A stretch of 64,000 nucleotides of DNA. Source: Ferrimonas aestuarii (GTDB taxonomy: Bacteria > Pseudomonadota > Gammaproteobacteria > Enterobacterales > Shewanellaceae). Every line of letters begins with the position of its first letter. Positions within the stretch are counted from its first letter, which is position 1. This document shows, in pieces, positions 38,185 to 45,542 of this stretch. A model generated the notes under the pieces. It searched no databases. It saw nothing but the letters and a program-made list of their open reading frames with translations, and was not told the origin of the DNA. The stretch spans positions 53,918-117,917 of the forward strand of contig NZ_SWCJ01000015.1 of assembly GCF_005116665.1 (NCBI RefSeq), read 5' to 3'. A program made the position numbers and the translations under genes.

Positions 38185-38705
38185 GTCTTATATCGGAAGT
38201 GAGGGCTCGGTCGATAACGTAAATCCTCCAAGCACCTGTAAACCCTCCGATGATTCCCTGATGCACATCAGGGCCCAGCGTCATTAGAAAAAGCCACTGG
38301 CAACCGGCGTGCGCCGGCAAAGCGTTGGGAGGGCTCAGTCGATAACGTAAATCCTCCAAGCACCTGCAAACCCTCAGGTGATTCCCTGACGAACGTCAGG
38401 GCCCAGTGTCCTTGGTTTTGAATTCAGAAACGTCACTGGATACCGGCGTTCGCCGGCAAAGCGTTGGGAGGGCTCGGCCGATAACGCAAACCCTCCAAGC
38501 ATCTGCAAACCCTCAGATGATTCCCTGACGCACGTCAGGGCCTAGTGTCCTTGAGCTTGAACTTTTAGAAATGCCACTGGATACCGGTGTTCGCCGGCAA
38601 AGCGTTGGGAGGGCACAGTCGATAACGCAAAGCCTCCAGACACCTGCAAACCCTCCGATGATTCCCTGACGAACATCAGAGCCCAGCGTCCTTGGTTTTG
38701 ACTTT
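38185..38705 (+). repeat. REP-like palindromic repeat cluster 3 (four units)
   Basis: Palindromes at 38256, 38384, 38523 and 38664 are variants of CCCTGACGMACGTCAGGG. Each is preceded by GTGAGGGCTCGGTCGATAAC-like spacers with CCTCCAAGCACCTGCAAACC, a spacer version different from cluster 2. The second palindrome ACCGGCGTTCGCCGGCAAAG also recurs. It occupies most of the 38123-38831 gap. Confidence 0.87.
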
Positions 38706-38831
38706 AATGGTTTTAAAAACCATGCCCAGTGTCCCCTTTCTCTAAATTGAGTATAACTATCTAATTTTGTTATATTATCTAGCTTGAGCTTAGGTTCGAA
38801 TTGTCGCAGTTTAAAAATCAAGGACCTGTTG

Positions 38832-39197
38832 ATGGAACAGAATTTATCCACCTCTCAATATGAAATCTTCAATCCACGCTTTGGGGATGGCGTAAACGTC
38901 GCACTAAAACATGAAGGCCAGAGCCTGTGCGTGGGTTTGGTGTCTGCCAAAGATGACGCCGCAGAAAGGGTTGAGAACATCAAAGAGTATGCTCGTAGCA
39001 AATCGAACTACAAGATCCTCGAGATGGATTTGGAAGACAGCTTCTATTTTGTTCTGTCCATCAACGGCAGCATGTCTCGCTCAGACATTTTGGCCATGAG
39101 TGACATGTTTGATACCAAGGACGAGGTGGAACAGCTTATAGAAGCTGTAATGCAGGCGTCTCAGACCGCAACCGTGGTTGATACTACCGAGCTCTAA
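38832..39197 (+). CDS. Uncharacterised 121-residue acidic protein
   Basis: A soluble, acidic protein without signal or membrane segment (MEQNLSTSQYEIFNPRFGDG, later ISRSKSNYKILEMDLEDS-like mixed alpha/beta pattern). I do not recognise a family. ATG 38832 is preceded by AAGGA, and a good terminator follows, so it is probably expressed. It sits between repeat cluster 3 and the integron-like array. Confidence 0.65.
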   Translation: MEQNLSTSQYEIFNPRFGDGVNVALKHEGQSLCVGLVSAKDDAAERVENIKEYARSKSNYKILEMDLEDSFYFVLSINGSMSRSDILAMSDMFDTKDEVEQLIEAVMQASQTATVVDTTEL

Positions 39198-39243
39198 CTA
39201 GGAAGGTTTTATACGGTCTGATGAACACCAGACAATAGAGTAG

Positions 39244-39264
39244 GGCGCTCAAAGGAGCGCCTTT
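39244..39264 (+). terminator. Rho-independent terminator
   Basis: GGCGCTC (39244-39250) and GAGCGCC (39255-39261) around AAAG, then TTT. It ends the 121-residue gene's transcript. The rest of 39265-39480 shows no gene. Confidence 0.75.
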
Positions 39265-39480
39265 CCTGGATGTGATTCTACCCTAAGCCATTGATCTTTA
39301 TAGTCGCTAAAGATGGGTGTCTACAGAAGCTGCGCAAACAAGTAATGCGGTAACCAGCCTGCGGATATCAGCAAGGTCAACCGCCGATCATTAGCTTGCT
39401 TTTGGTTCACTCATCAGGGCGATTATGCTGGATTTAAAACCCAGTATGTGTAGCCCTGTGCCTATTGACAGGAGGAATCA

Positions 39481-39535
39481 TATCAACGCCTAAATCAGGT
39501 GCGCCGTAGGCGTCACCTGGATTTTCTTGTTAGCC
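39481..39535 (-). other. attC-like integron recombination site 1 (55 bp)
   Basis: Read on the minus strand it begins GGCTAAC (plus 39529-39535) and ends GTTGATA (39481-39487). Between these the arms AAATC-C-AGGTG-A-CGCC and GGCG-CACCT-GATTT pair perfectly except for two extrahelical bases (C and A) on one strand, around a TAC loop. Between the outer core and the stem are three unpaired bases (AAG against GCC). This is the architecture of short attC sites: core boxes, unpaired central spacer, extrahelical bases and a small terminal loop. It lies 15 bp after the ATPase stop, where a cassette attC is expected. The downstream core GTTGATA deviates from GTTRRRY, as seen at array ends. Confidence 0.8.
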
Positions 39536-39550
39536 GAACAATACTGGCAA

Positions 39551-41464
39551 TTAACTCTGAAAGTTCAGAGTGTGGGTTCCTTTTTGATAATATTGACCTA
39601 CACCATATTGATCATTATTTAGTGTCTTATCGACCATTGAAGTAGTCATTATGATTTGGAAATCATCTTTTATATCATTACAAAGTTCCACAATTATTTT
39701 TTGGAAATTTTGGCTTCTTTCCTCTCTCATTCCTTTATCTTCAATGTTATCAAACATTGAGAAGCAGGGTAGTCTAAATCCATCATCATTTATCGCAGTG
39801 AATAATGATGCCAAATGAAAAGTATTTTTCAATACCACATTTGAGCTTGCCGAAAAATTTGCCCTGTCATCGAGCCTCAAGCTGTCTGATGCAAAGTCGA
39901 AATCGAATCTTTGGGCTTTATCGAAGTCTTTCTCAACTCCACCATCTCGCTTTAATATTGAGACTACTTTTTCAGAGATGTTATTTCTAACAAATCTAAC
40001 TCTTTGTTCTCTTCTTGCCTCTAAAATATTTAGCTTGTCTTGTTTTTTGGTTATTTCTTCTTGGAGTCTGTTCTTTTCTTTTCTTTTTAGATCTAGTTTC
40101 TCTGCCAGATCTATTTTGTCTCGATGGTTTTCAATTTGTGAAAGAATGAAGCCTTCTTCAGCTGCTAGTTTTGTTATTAAAGCTTCGTAATCACTTGATG
40201 TTGTACTTATCTTATTAAGATCTATTTTGAGACGGTTAAGTAGCTCTTTTTCTTTCTTTATTTTTGCGCTAAGACTAGATTTCAAATCTTTTTGGGTTTT
40301 TAGTATTTCTTGTGATTCAGAAATTTGAAAGTCAATCTGATTTAAAGATTCAATGTAGGTATCTTCTAGTGTGCTTGAGGTGTTTTCAGATTTGCACAAA
40401 GAACAGCTATTATTATGTTTGTCTTTAATTATCTCGCTATGACAACTAGGGCAATACCTAAAATCAATATCGTGAAGGCAGTTGTAGGTTGTTTTGGATA
40501 CTTTTAAAGATGTTGCACGGATTTCTAGAGCTTTTAAAAAATCAATGCTTTCTGATATTTCATAATTGACAGCTATGTAGTCGGACTCAGTCTCATTGAT
40601 AATACCTGCTTGCTTATCAATTTGCTTCTGTATTCTAAAAATTTCTTTGTTAACCTCAGTAGTTGAAGTATTTGAGGTAGTTTCTCTGAGTTTTATTCTC
40701 TTATTTGATATTTCTTGAAGATCACGATTTAGTGATTGTATATTGTTTTCTATTTCTTCTATGGATACCTTTATATTGGTTTGCCCTAAGACTGCGTATA
40801 TGGTTTTCAGTTCATCATCTATTTTCTTGAAATTCTTTTCTGCTCGATATAGCTCTTGCCTGATTGAGTGTGCTTCCAGGTTATCGAAGCCGAAAAAATA
40901 CTCGCCAATGGCTTTACGCATCGATTCAGTATCGTAAATGAATGGCTCTGTTCTAAATATTTTCGATGCAGGTGTATCTTGGTCGATATATAACAATCGA
41001 AGCATCTGATGAATAGTTAAAGAGTCATTTTCTTCTGTTACGTGTTGTTCCAAGCCAAGCAAGCTGAAAATTTGCATGGAATAGCTTTTTCTAATATCAC
41101 TTTTTTTGTTCTTATAAGTTGTCCAACCTTCAGGTGACTGTAATGCTGATTCGTATTTTCCTTCGAAAATTTGAATAAATGGTTTGCTAGTTTCTTTCTC
41201 GATTAATCTTTTAAAAACATAGGGCTTTCTATTTATTTTTAATGCTATTGTGATCGATGTGCAATCTAAGGCCTCTCTTTTCCAACTGTTCTTCTTGATG
41301 TCGCCTCCAAGCCCATAAGATATCAACTCCATGATAGTGGACTTACCGGTACCATTGTCACCGCGAATAACATTTAAACCGGAGTGAAAAGTCTCATCAT
41401 AAACAGACTTTATCCCTGAGTGGATTACTACTCTATCGATAATTAGTTTTGTGTTATTCATCAT
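39551..41464 (-). CDS. Rad50/SMC-like ABC ATPase of an ABC-3C system
   Basis: 637 residues. The N-terminal ABC half has Walker A in VIRGDNGTGKSTIMELISYG (about residue 35-45). A long coiled coil follows (about 200-500), interrupted by a zinc ribbon with two CxxC pairs (RYCPSCHSE and CSLCKSEN), like a zinc hook. The C-terminal half contains CFSMFDNIEDKG, the Walker B-like segment with D-N-I-E, and IIMTTSMVD. It is the third component of an ABC-3C operon, where the ATPase is thought to sense foreign nucleoprotein. It overlaps the middle-component gene by 11 bp, and attC-like site 1 follows. The gene is very AT-rich compared with the flanks. Confidence 0.88.
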   Translation of the reverse strand: MMNNTKLIIDRVVIHSGIKSVYDETFHSGLNVIRGDNGTGKSTIMELISYGLGGDIKKNSWKREALDCTSITIALKINRKPYVFKRLIEKETSKPFIQIFEGKYESALQSPEGWTTYKNKKSDIRKSYSMQIFSLLGLEQHVTEENDSLTIHQMLRLLYIDQDTPASKIFRTEPFIYDTESMRKAIGEYFFGFDNLEAHSIRQELYRAEKNFKKIDDELKTIYAVLGQTNIKVSIEEIENNIQSLNRDLQEISNKRIKLRETTSNTSTTEVNKEIFRIQKQIDKQAGIINETESDYIAVNYEISESIDFLKALEIRATSLKVSKTTYNCLHDIDFRYCPSCHSEIIKDKHNNSCSLCKSENTSSTLEDTYIESLNQIDFQISESQEILKTQKDLKSSLSAKIKKEKELLNRLKIDLNKISTTSSDYEALITKLAAEEGFILSQIENHRDKIDLAEKLDLKRKEKNRLQEEITKKQDKLNILEARREQRVRFVRNNISEKVVSILKRDGGVEKDFDKAQRFDFDFASDSLRLDDRANFSASSNVVLKNTFHLASLFTAINDDGFRLPCFSMFDNIEDKGMREERSQNFQKIIVELCNDIKDDFQIIMTTSMVDKTLNNDQYGVGQYYQKGTHTLNFQS

Positions 41465-41951
41465 ACTTAAACTCTAAAAGTCCGGAACGTTTTTTTAATC
41501 CTTGCGGACCACTCCAGTTTGTTTTTGCTAATCCAGATACTATGGTTTTGAATGCAGAGGTTTTAATAAAAAGGTCTTCGCTTATTTCATGTATTAACTG
41601 ACTCGGGATATTTTCTTGTTTTAGTGATATATTCCTGTTCTCTCCTGATACTTTTACTATATCTTTAGCAACTAGGAGGCCAACGGCTGTATTGAATACT
41701 TCAGTCATTTGGAAAAAAACTCTTTTTTTATTTGATATTTTTTCAAATGGTTCTGGTATCGCTCCCTTCTTTATTTTGTACTCTTTTATATCTGACGGCC
41801 ACGGCTGTATTTCGCTTATGAAGTGCGGAAAGTTATAGTAAAAATCGAGAAGACGTAACTTTTCTTTAGGTAATTCTTTGGTAGATAGAAGAATGCTTAT
41901 GATTCTGTATTGGGTGTGATAAATATCTTTTGTTGGGTGGTATAAAATCAT
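41454..41951 (-). CDS. ABC-3C middle component
   Basis: 165 residues, soluble, alpha/beta with a predicted winged-helix-like core. IYHTQYRIISILLSTK, then KLRLLDFYYNFPHFI, is the pattern of ABC-three-component middle components: a Tyr/His-rich first helix followed by RLRxLDFYxxFP, closest in my reading to the MC5 type. These link the ATPase to the effector and have no enzyme motif. It lies four bases after the CTD gene stop and overlaps the ATPase start. Very AT-rich. The named family is from memory, and a profile search would settle it. Confidence 0.75.
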   Translation of the reverse strand: MILYHPTKDIYHTQYRIISILLSTKELPKEKLRLLDFYYNFPHFISEIQPWPSDIKEYKIKKGAIPEPFEKISNKKRVFFQMTEVFNTAVGLLVAKDIVKVSGENRNISLKQENIPSQLIHEISEDLFIKTSAFKTIVSGLAKTNWSGPQGLKKRSGLLEFKYDE

Positions 41952-41955
41952 GGCT

Positions 41956-42597
41956 TCACCATTGAAGAAAGCAATTTCCGGTTAAAAGATACATCATCCC
42001 TCTAACTTGTTTAGGTGTTAATGTTGGGTCAGCTGCTGATACTTCATCAGCAAGAGGTTCAATAATCAATTTTGAAATAGCTAAATCTATTACATTTTGA
42101 TCTGTCTTGCTTTCAATCATTGGGATTATTGTAGAGTTAAACTTCTCCTCAATTTTCCCCATTATGTTGAGATGTATGGCTGATGTGTGAGTGCATAGTT
42201 CATAGCGCATTAATCTACTGGCAAATTTCTTTTTGTATTCCTTTGCTGTTGGGATTAAATCTTCTCTGTTTCCCGCTTTAAGTTTATTCTCAAGTCCTAT
42301 GATTTTTCTTCCTGGTCTTGGCGTTTGGTACTCTTCTAACTCTTCCTTGATGGCTATGAATTCTTTGCTTTCACAATCAACATTTTTATATCTATCAACA
42401 AGAAGTAATATTTGTTCCGGATTTACCTGGGGAGGCTCAAAGTTTAATTTGTATTGCGTATCTTTAGAACCAATAAATATATCACCATTGTCTGTGCTAA
42501 CATTGCTTATTTGGTTTTCAGATATTGTCTGATTTTTTTCATTTATAGACTCAACTTGATCAGCAAGGAGTTCCATCAGCAGTTTTCTTTTTTCCAT
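41956..42597 (-). CDS. ABC-3C C-terminal-domain (effector-side) protein
   Basis: 213 residues. The N-terminal ~55 residues are a coiled stretch carrying NGDIFIGSKD. The rest fits an ABC-3C CTD: a helical region SRLMRYELCTHTSAIHLNIMGK and the end MYLLTGNCFLQW, matching the GM-x-Y-x-L-T-G-x-C-x-x-x-W ending of such domains. In known systems this domain is fused to an effector (nuclease, protease or 2-TM) at its N-terminus. Here no effector domain is fused; the membrane part is a separate gene upstream (42602), four bases away. Very AT-rich. Confidence 0.75.
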   Translation of the reverse strand: MEKRKLLMELLADQVESINEKNQTISENQISNVSTDNGDIFIGSKDTQYKLNFEPPQVNPEQILLLVDRYKNVDCESKEFIAIKEELEEYQTPRPGRKIIGLENKLKAGNREDLIPTAKEYKKKFASRLMRYELCTHTSAIHLNIMGKIEEKFNSTIIPMIESKTDQNVIDLAISKLIIEPLADEVSAADPTLTPKQVRGMMYLLTGNCFLQW

Positions 42598-42601
42598 TGT
42601 G

Positions 42602-42958
42602 CTATCGTTTTCTTCCTATGAAAATATCGCCTTTTTTAGTTTTTGCTTTTGTTATCTTATTGTTGGATATCTCACCTGTTGATGAGGACTTATCCCCAAT
42701 AAATATATCTCCAGTTTCTGTCTCTAAATCACTGGCTTCGTTTCCACTAATTGCGTCACTAGCATGACTTTGTGGCTTTTTACTAGCAATACCATAAAAA
42801 AGAACTGAAAATATAACGAGGAATGTCAAGATTGAAATAATAATCAGGTTGTTTGTGCTTATATCTGTTTCAATTAATTTAGGTAAGACCGTATAAGCAA
42901 CAAAAGCTGCAATTGTTGGGATTGGTGCACTTTTTGCTGTTGTTTTTAATATTTCCAT
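42602..42958 (-). CDS. Two-helix membrane protein with GDIFIG tail, putative effector
   Basis: 118 residues. Two membrane segments (about 12-30, PTIAAFVAYTVLPKLI, and 36-57, LIIISILTFLVIFSVLFYGIA) are followed by a cytoplasmic polar tail. The tail contains TGDIFIGDKS and KGDIFIGRKR, two copies of a short strand-forming motif. The same NGDIFIGSK occurs in the neighbouring CTD protein, so the two probably associate through it. 2-TM modules are known effectors in conflict systems, where they are thought to breach the membrane. ATG 42958 is the first gene of the operon, about 27 bp after attC-like site 2. No other function is recognised. Confidence 0.65.
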   Translation of the reverse strand: MEILKTTAKSAPIPTIAAFVAYTVLPKLIETDISTNNLIIISILTFLVIFSVLFYGIASKKPQSHASDAISGNEASDLETETGDIFIGDKSSSTGEISNNKITKAKTKKGDIFIGRKR

Positions 42959-42985
42959 ATTTTACTCGATAATGATGATGTACTC

Positions 42986-43109
42986 GGCTAACGCCTTGCT
43001 AAGGTGCAGCTAACCTACCACGAAACCCAAGCAAAGCCTCGTAAACACTGAAGCCGACCGAACCAAAAATGCCAAAGGTTAGATGTCACTCTTGAGCAAT
43101 TTGTTAGCT
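42986..43109 (-). other. attC-like integron recombination site 2 (124 bp)
   Basis: Minus strand: AGCTAAC (plus 43103-43109) opens and GTTAGCC (42986-42992) closes. The arms GCTAAC-AAA-TTGCT-C-AAG-A-GTG-A-CA-TCTAACC and the complement of GCTAAC-GCC-TTGCT-AAG-GTG-CA-GCTAACC match with three extrahelical bases and an unpaired AAA/GCC spacer, as in VCR-type attC sites. The core boxes are near-consensus (RYYYAAC/GTTRRRY), and the central part is a large variable loop. The stop codon of the preceding cassette gene (43104-43106) overlaps the opening core box, a usual cassette feature. Confidence 0.88.
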
Positions 43110-43646
43110 AGCAGAGTGACGACGAGCTACTGCCTCATTCTCCATTACCACAAAATATGCATTGGGAGGCAATTTTTCATAGTCCACGGCCTCTCCTTTA
43201 TGGCCTTGTGCCCCGACTAATGTACCAAGCTCTCTACAGTTATATACGACCTGCCACACACTATTTAACTTGATAAAACTAGCGCCAACACTGTCGGTGT
43301 AAATAGCTCTTTTCTTTGGGGATTTTTCTCTGTAGAACCATAATAAATATGGATACTGACCAGCACCTACTGCATTTTCCAACGCTTTCAGTTGAATATC
43401 TCGTAAAGTTTCACTTTGTTCATTTATGTTTAAGCCTTTAGCCCACCTGAGATTTACAGGGCATTCCCAACCGCAGTGAACATCTATATTTGATAGCATA
43501 CGAAATTCACCTATTGGTTGTTTGGGTGGATATAATAAAATGCTAGCTTTCTTACGAGATGACGCACGGCGTAAGCGTACACCCTTTAATTCAGGAACAT
43601 CGATCGTTGTATATTCTGACCAAAGGCTTTCCAACTGTTCTAACAT
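43104..43646 (-). CDS. Integron cassette gene of unknown function
   Basis: 180 residues, soluble, no signal or membrane segment. It is arranged like a small folded protein: MLEQLESLWSEYTTIDVPEL then a basic RLRRASSRKK, a central CGWECPVNLRWAKGL, and AIYTDSVGASFIKLNSVWQ. No family is recognised. The stop codon lies in the first core box of attC-like site 2. The upstream side has a lone AGCTAAC (plus 43667-43673), which read leftwards is GTTAGCT 21 bp before ATG 43646, the expected position of the upstream cassette joint. So it fits a one-gene cassette. Confidence 0.7.
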   Translation of the reverse strand: MLEQLESLWSEYTTIDVPELKGVRLRRASSRKKASILLYPPKQPIGEFRMLSNIDVHCGWECPVNLRWAKGLNINEQSETLRDIQLKALENAVGAGQYPYLLWFYREKSPKKRAIYTDSVGASFIKLNSVWQVVYNCRELGTLVGAQGHKGEAVDYEKLPPNAYFVVMENEAVARRHSAS

Positions 43647-43673
43647 GTTTAATCCTCTGTTGTGCTAGCTAAC

Positions 43674-44626
43674 AGTATATTATGTCGAATTCCTAGTAAG
43701 TCCGAAGTCACATTATTACTTATCGGTCTTATAACCCCTATGTAACAATCCCTTGCGGTAGAATCCAACCTTTAAATAATGTTCCCGTGTTTATATGGGT
43801 CTATATAATTCGGTTTTCTAAGTCTTAACTCTTTGATTTCCCGAGATTCTAATGTCGAGAAAGTGAGTTTTCTAGTTTAGCTTTGGCTCACTTTCTCCAT
43901 TTATTCGCTTAGACGAGTTATACCTGTAGATTTTCGCAGTATTGCCTTCAGTAACATCTGCTCAGATCCAAAGACTCTGGACCCTGACATTCGTCAGGGA
44001 GGCGGATAAGAGTCAATAGATCTTCTATAGCCTAATGATCCAAGCCTCTCGCCTTCACCAACCAGCTCAAACACCCCATCTGAGCTCTATTCAGTAAATG
44101 ACCGCTAACCGCCAAAGCCTAAATACTCGGACTTTCTTGTTTTTCACCTAAAAATTCTAGGCAAGCTCCGCCATATCCTTGTTGCGCAGACAAGGATGAA
44201 AGATACTGATTTATAAGACTATTCTTGAGCTAATGCAGACGAATAACAACCGTATAAGTCACGGATTTTTGTAGGAAATTGGCCATAGTTGGCTTTAGTT
44301 AACGAACAGTGCTCGATTAGGTGGGCTTTGTTATCTTTTTAATTGATGTAAAAAGGCCCTCACTGCCAATTGGAGGCGAGAGGGCATCAAATCACTGGCA
44401 TGACGGAAACAAGCTAGCTTGGGCAGACTCTGTGCGAGTTAGCTGCAGTTGTCTCAGCAGGGAAAGGAGAGAGTCACTTTGCTTCGTCGCACAGGTCCGC
44501 ACAAGAGGGGGGATAAGCAGCAGTCTAGGTAGTGGCAAAATCTAACGACGCTGGCCACCCTGGGGGAGAGCGAAATGCCTGTGTCTGATTGCATCGTTAG
44601 ATCATTTACCTTGGAACTGCGCTTAT
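43674..44626. other. Long non-coding region beyond the cassettes
   Basis: No convincing gene and no integrase gene is visible. The region holds: a hairpin at 43857-43897 (GAGAAAGTGAG with CTCACTTTCTC, 19-nt loop); a degenerate REP-like palindrome CCCTGACATTCGTCAGGG at 43982-43999; and ATCTAAC (44540-44546) with GTTAGAT (44596-44602) bounding a 63-bp inverted structure just past the nitroreductase gene. The rest appears featureless, with a 74-codon frame at 44321-44545 that lacks a plausible protein. It may be the decayed upstream side of the integron. Confidence 0.6.
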
Positions 44627-45298
44627 CTATTTTTTATAGCCAACTAACTGAACCAGGTAGGCGTGATGGCCATCTTTTAACTTCAGCATCTGGTCAATCT
44701 TGTCTCGATGAACGCCGCCAATGACTACGGCATTCATATCGTTGGTTCCCGCATACAGGTAGATATTCTGAGTAGAAAACGCCACTTGGTTGCCGTAATA
44801 GAAGTCCATGCCGTGGGCTTTTTCCATCGCTCGCTTCATCCCATCAGAGAACGACGCATCGTCGATGGTCATGATGAATACCACTGGTGCAGTGCCAACG
44901 ACTTTCTGTGCTGATAAGCGGCCACGAATATCTTCAGACAGTACCTGTTGCAGCTGATGTTCTTCAGCTTGATAGTGATAGGTACCTTGCTCCATGGCAA
45001 CATAGATGGCGATATCACCAAGTAGCGGTACGGTGCGGCCACCATTGTCACGGTTGATGCCTGCAGCGGCCCACAACAGGTTGCTTAAGTCCTGAGCTTC
45101 GATGGGCCTATTTGCAAATTTACGTACCGATTTTCGATTCTGCAGTGCTTGGCGCAGTGTCGCTGACTCGTCAATTTGGGGTTCAACAAGCTTAATGGTG
45201 GAATCGTTATCTGAGTGATCCAATTCATGAGCTTGGGCAAGATTGGCGGTTGTTGCTATTAGCCCTAAGGCTAGAAATGCTGCGAGTGTACGTTTCAC
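44627..45298 (-). CDS. Exported SagB/nitroreductase-family protein
   Basis: 223 residues. MKRTLAAFLALGLIATTANLAQA is a Sec signal, cleaved before HELDHSDN. The mature part has the nitroreductase fold: LRQALQNRKSVRKFANRPIE, DLSNLLWAAAGINRDNGGRTV and the C-terminal GGVHRDKIDQMLKL. Flavin-binding arginines of the RKSVR segment are present. SagB/ThcOx-type relatives oxidise peptides, while others reduce nitro groups; the substrate is unknown. Secretion of a flavoprotein of this family is unusual, and such proteins occur in envelope redox clusters. It is single, upstream of the efflux operon's terminator. Confidence 0.88.
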   Translation of the reverse strand: MKRTLAAFLALGLIATTANLAQAHELDHSDNDSTIKLVEPQIDESATLRQALQNRKSVRKFANRPIEAQDLSNLLWAAAGINRDNGGRTVPLLGDIAIYVAMEQGTYHYQAEEHQLQQVLSEDIRGRLSAQKVVGTAPVVFIMTIDDASFSDGMKRAMEKAHGMDFYYGNQVAFSTQNIYLYAGTNDMNAVVIGGVHRDKIDQMLKLKDGHHAYLVQLVGYKK

Positions 45299-45491
45299 GG
45301 GTACTGCCTAGTTATGATTATTGGAAGAGTGAAGCCCCCGACTTGCTAGTGTCGCAAACAGAAGGCTACTAGCATCGCAGTCAAGTGGGCTTATCAAAGG
45401 TACAGTTACATCCTATGGGCTAACGGCTTGAGAGTCGGTAAACGAATCTACGTAATCTGGATACAAAAATACGAAGTGACGGATTTATAGA

Positions 45492-45519
45492 TAAAAAACG
45501 CCCTCAACCGAGGGCGTTT
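45492..45519 (-). terminator. Terminator of the czcCBA operon
   Basis: AAACGCCCTC (45496-45505) and GAGGGCGTTT (45510-45519) form a 10-bp stem with AACC loop. On the minus strand it is followed by a T tract (A45493-45498). It lies 24 bp past the czcA-like stop. Confidence 0.92.
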
Positions 45520-45542
45520 GTGGTTAGCATTGCTTTAAACGA

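Noticed and set aside
27556..38705. Regularly repeated sequence clusters resembling a CRISPR array
   Set aside because: Repeat units are long and palindromic with homologous, not unique, spacers, and no cas genes are in the window.
44321..44545. 74-codon open frame beside the nitroreductase gene
   Set aside because: It has no ribosome site, no recognisable domain, and low-complexity composition; probably random.
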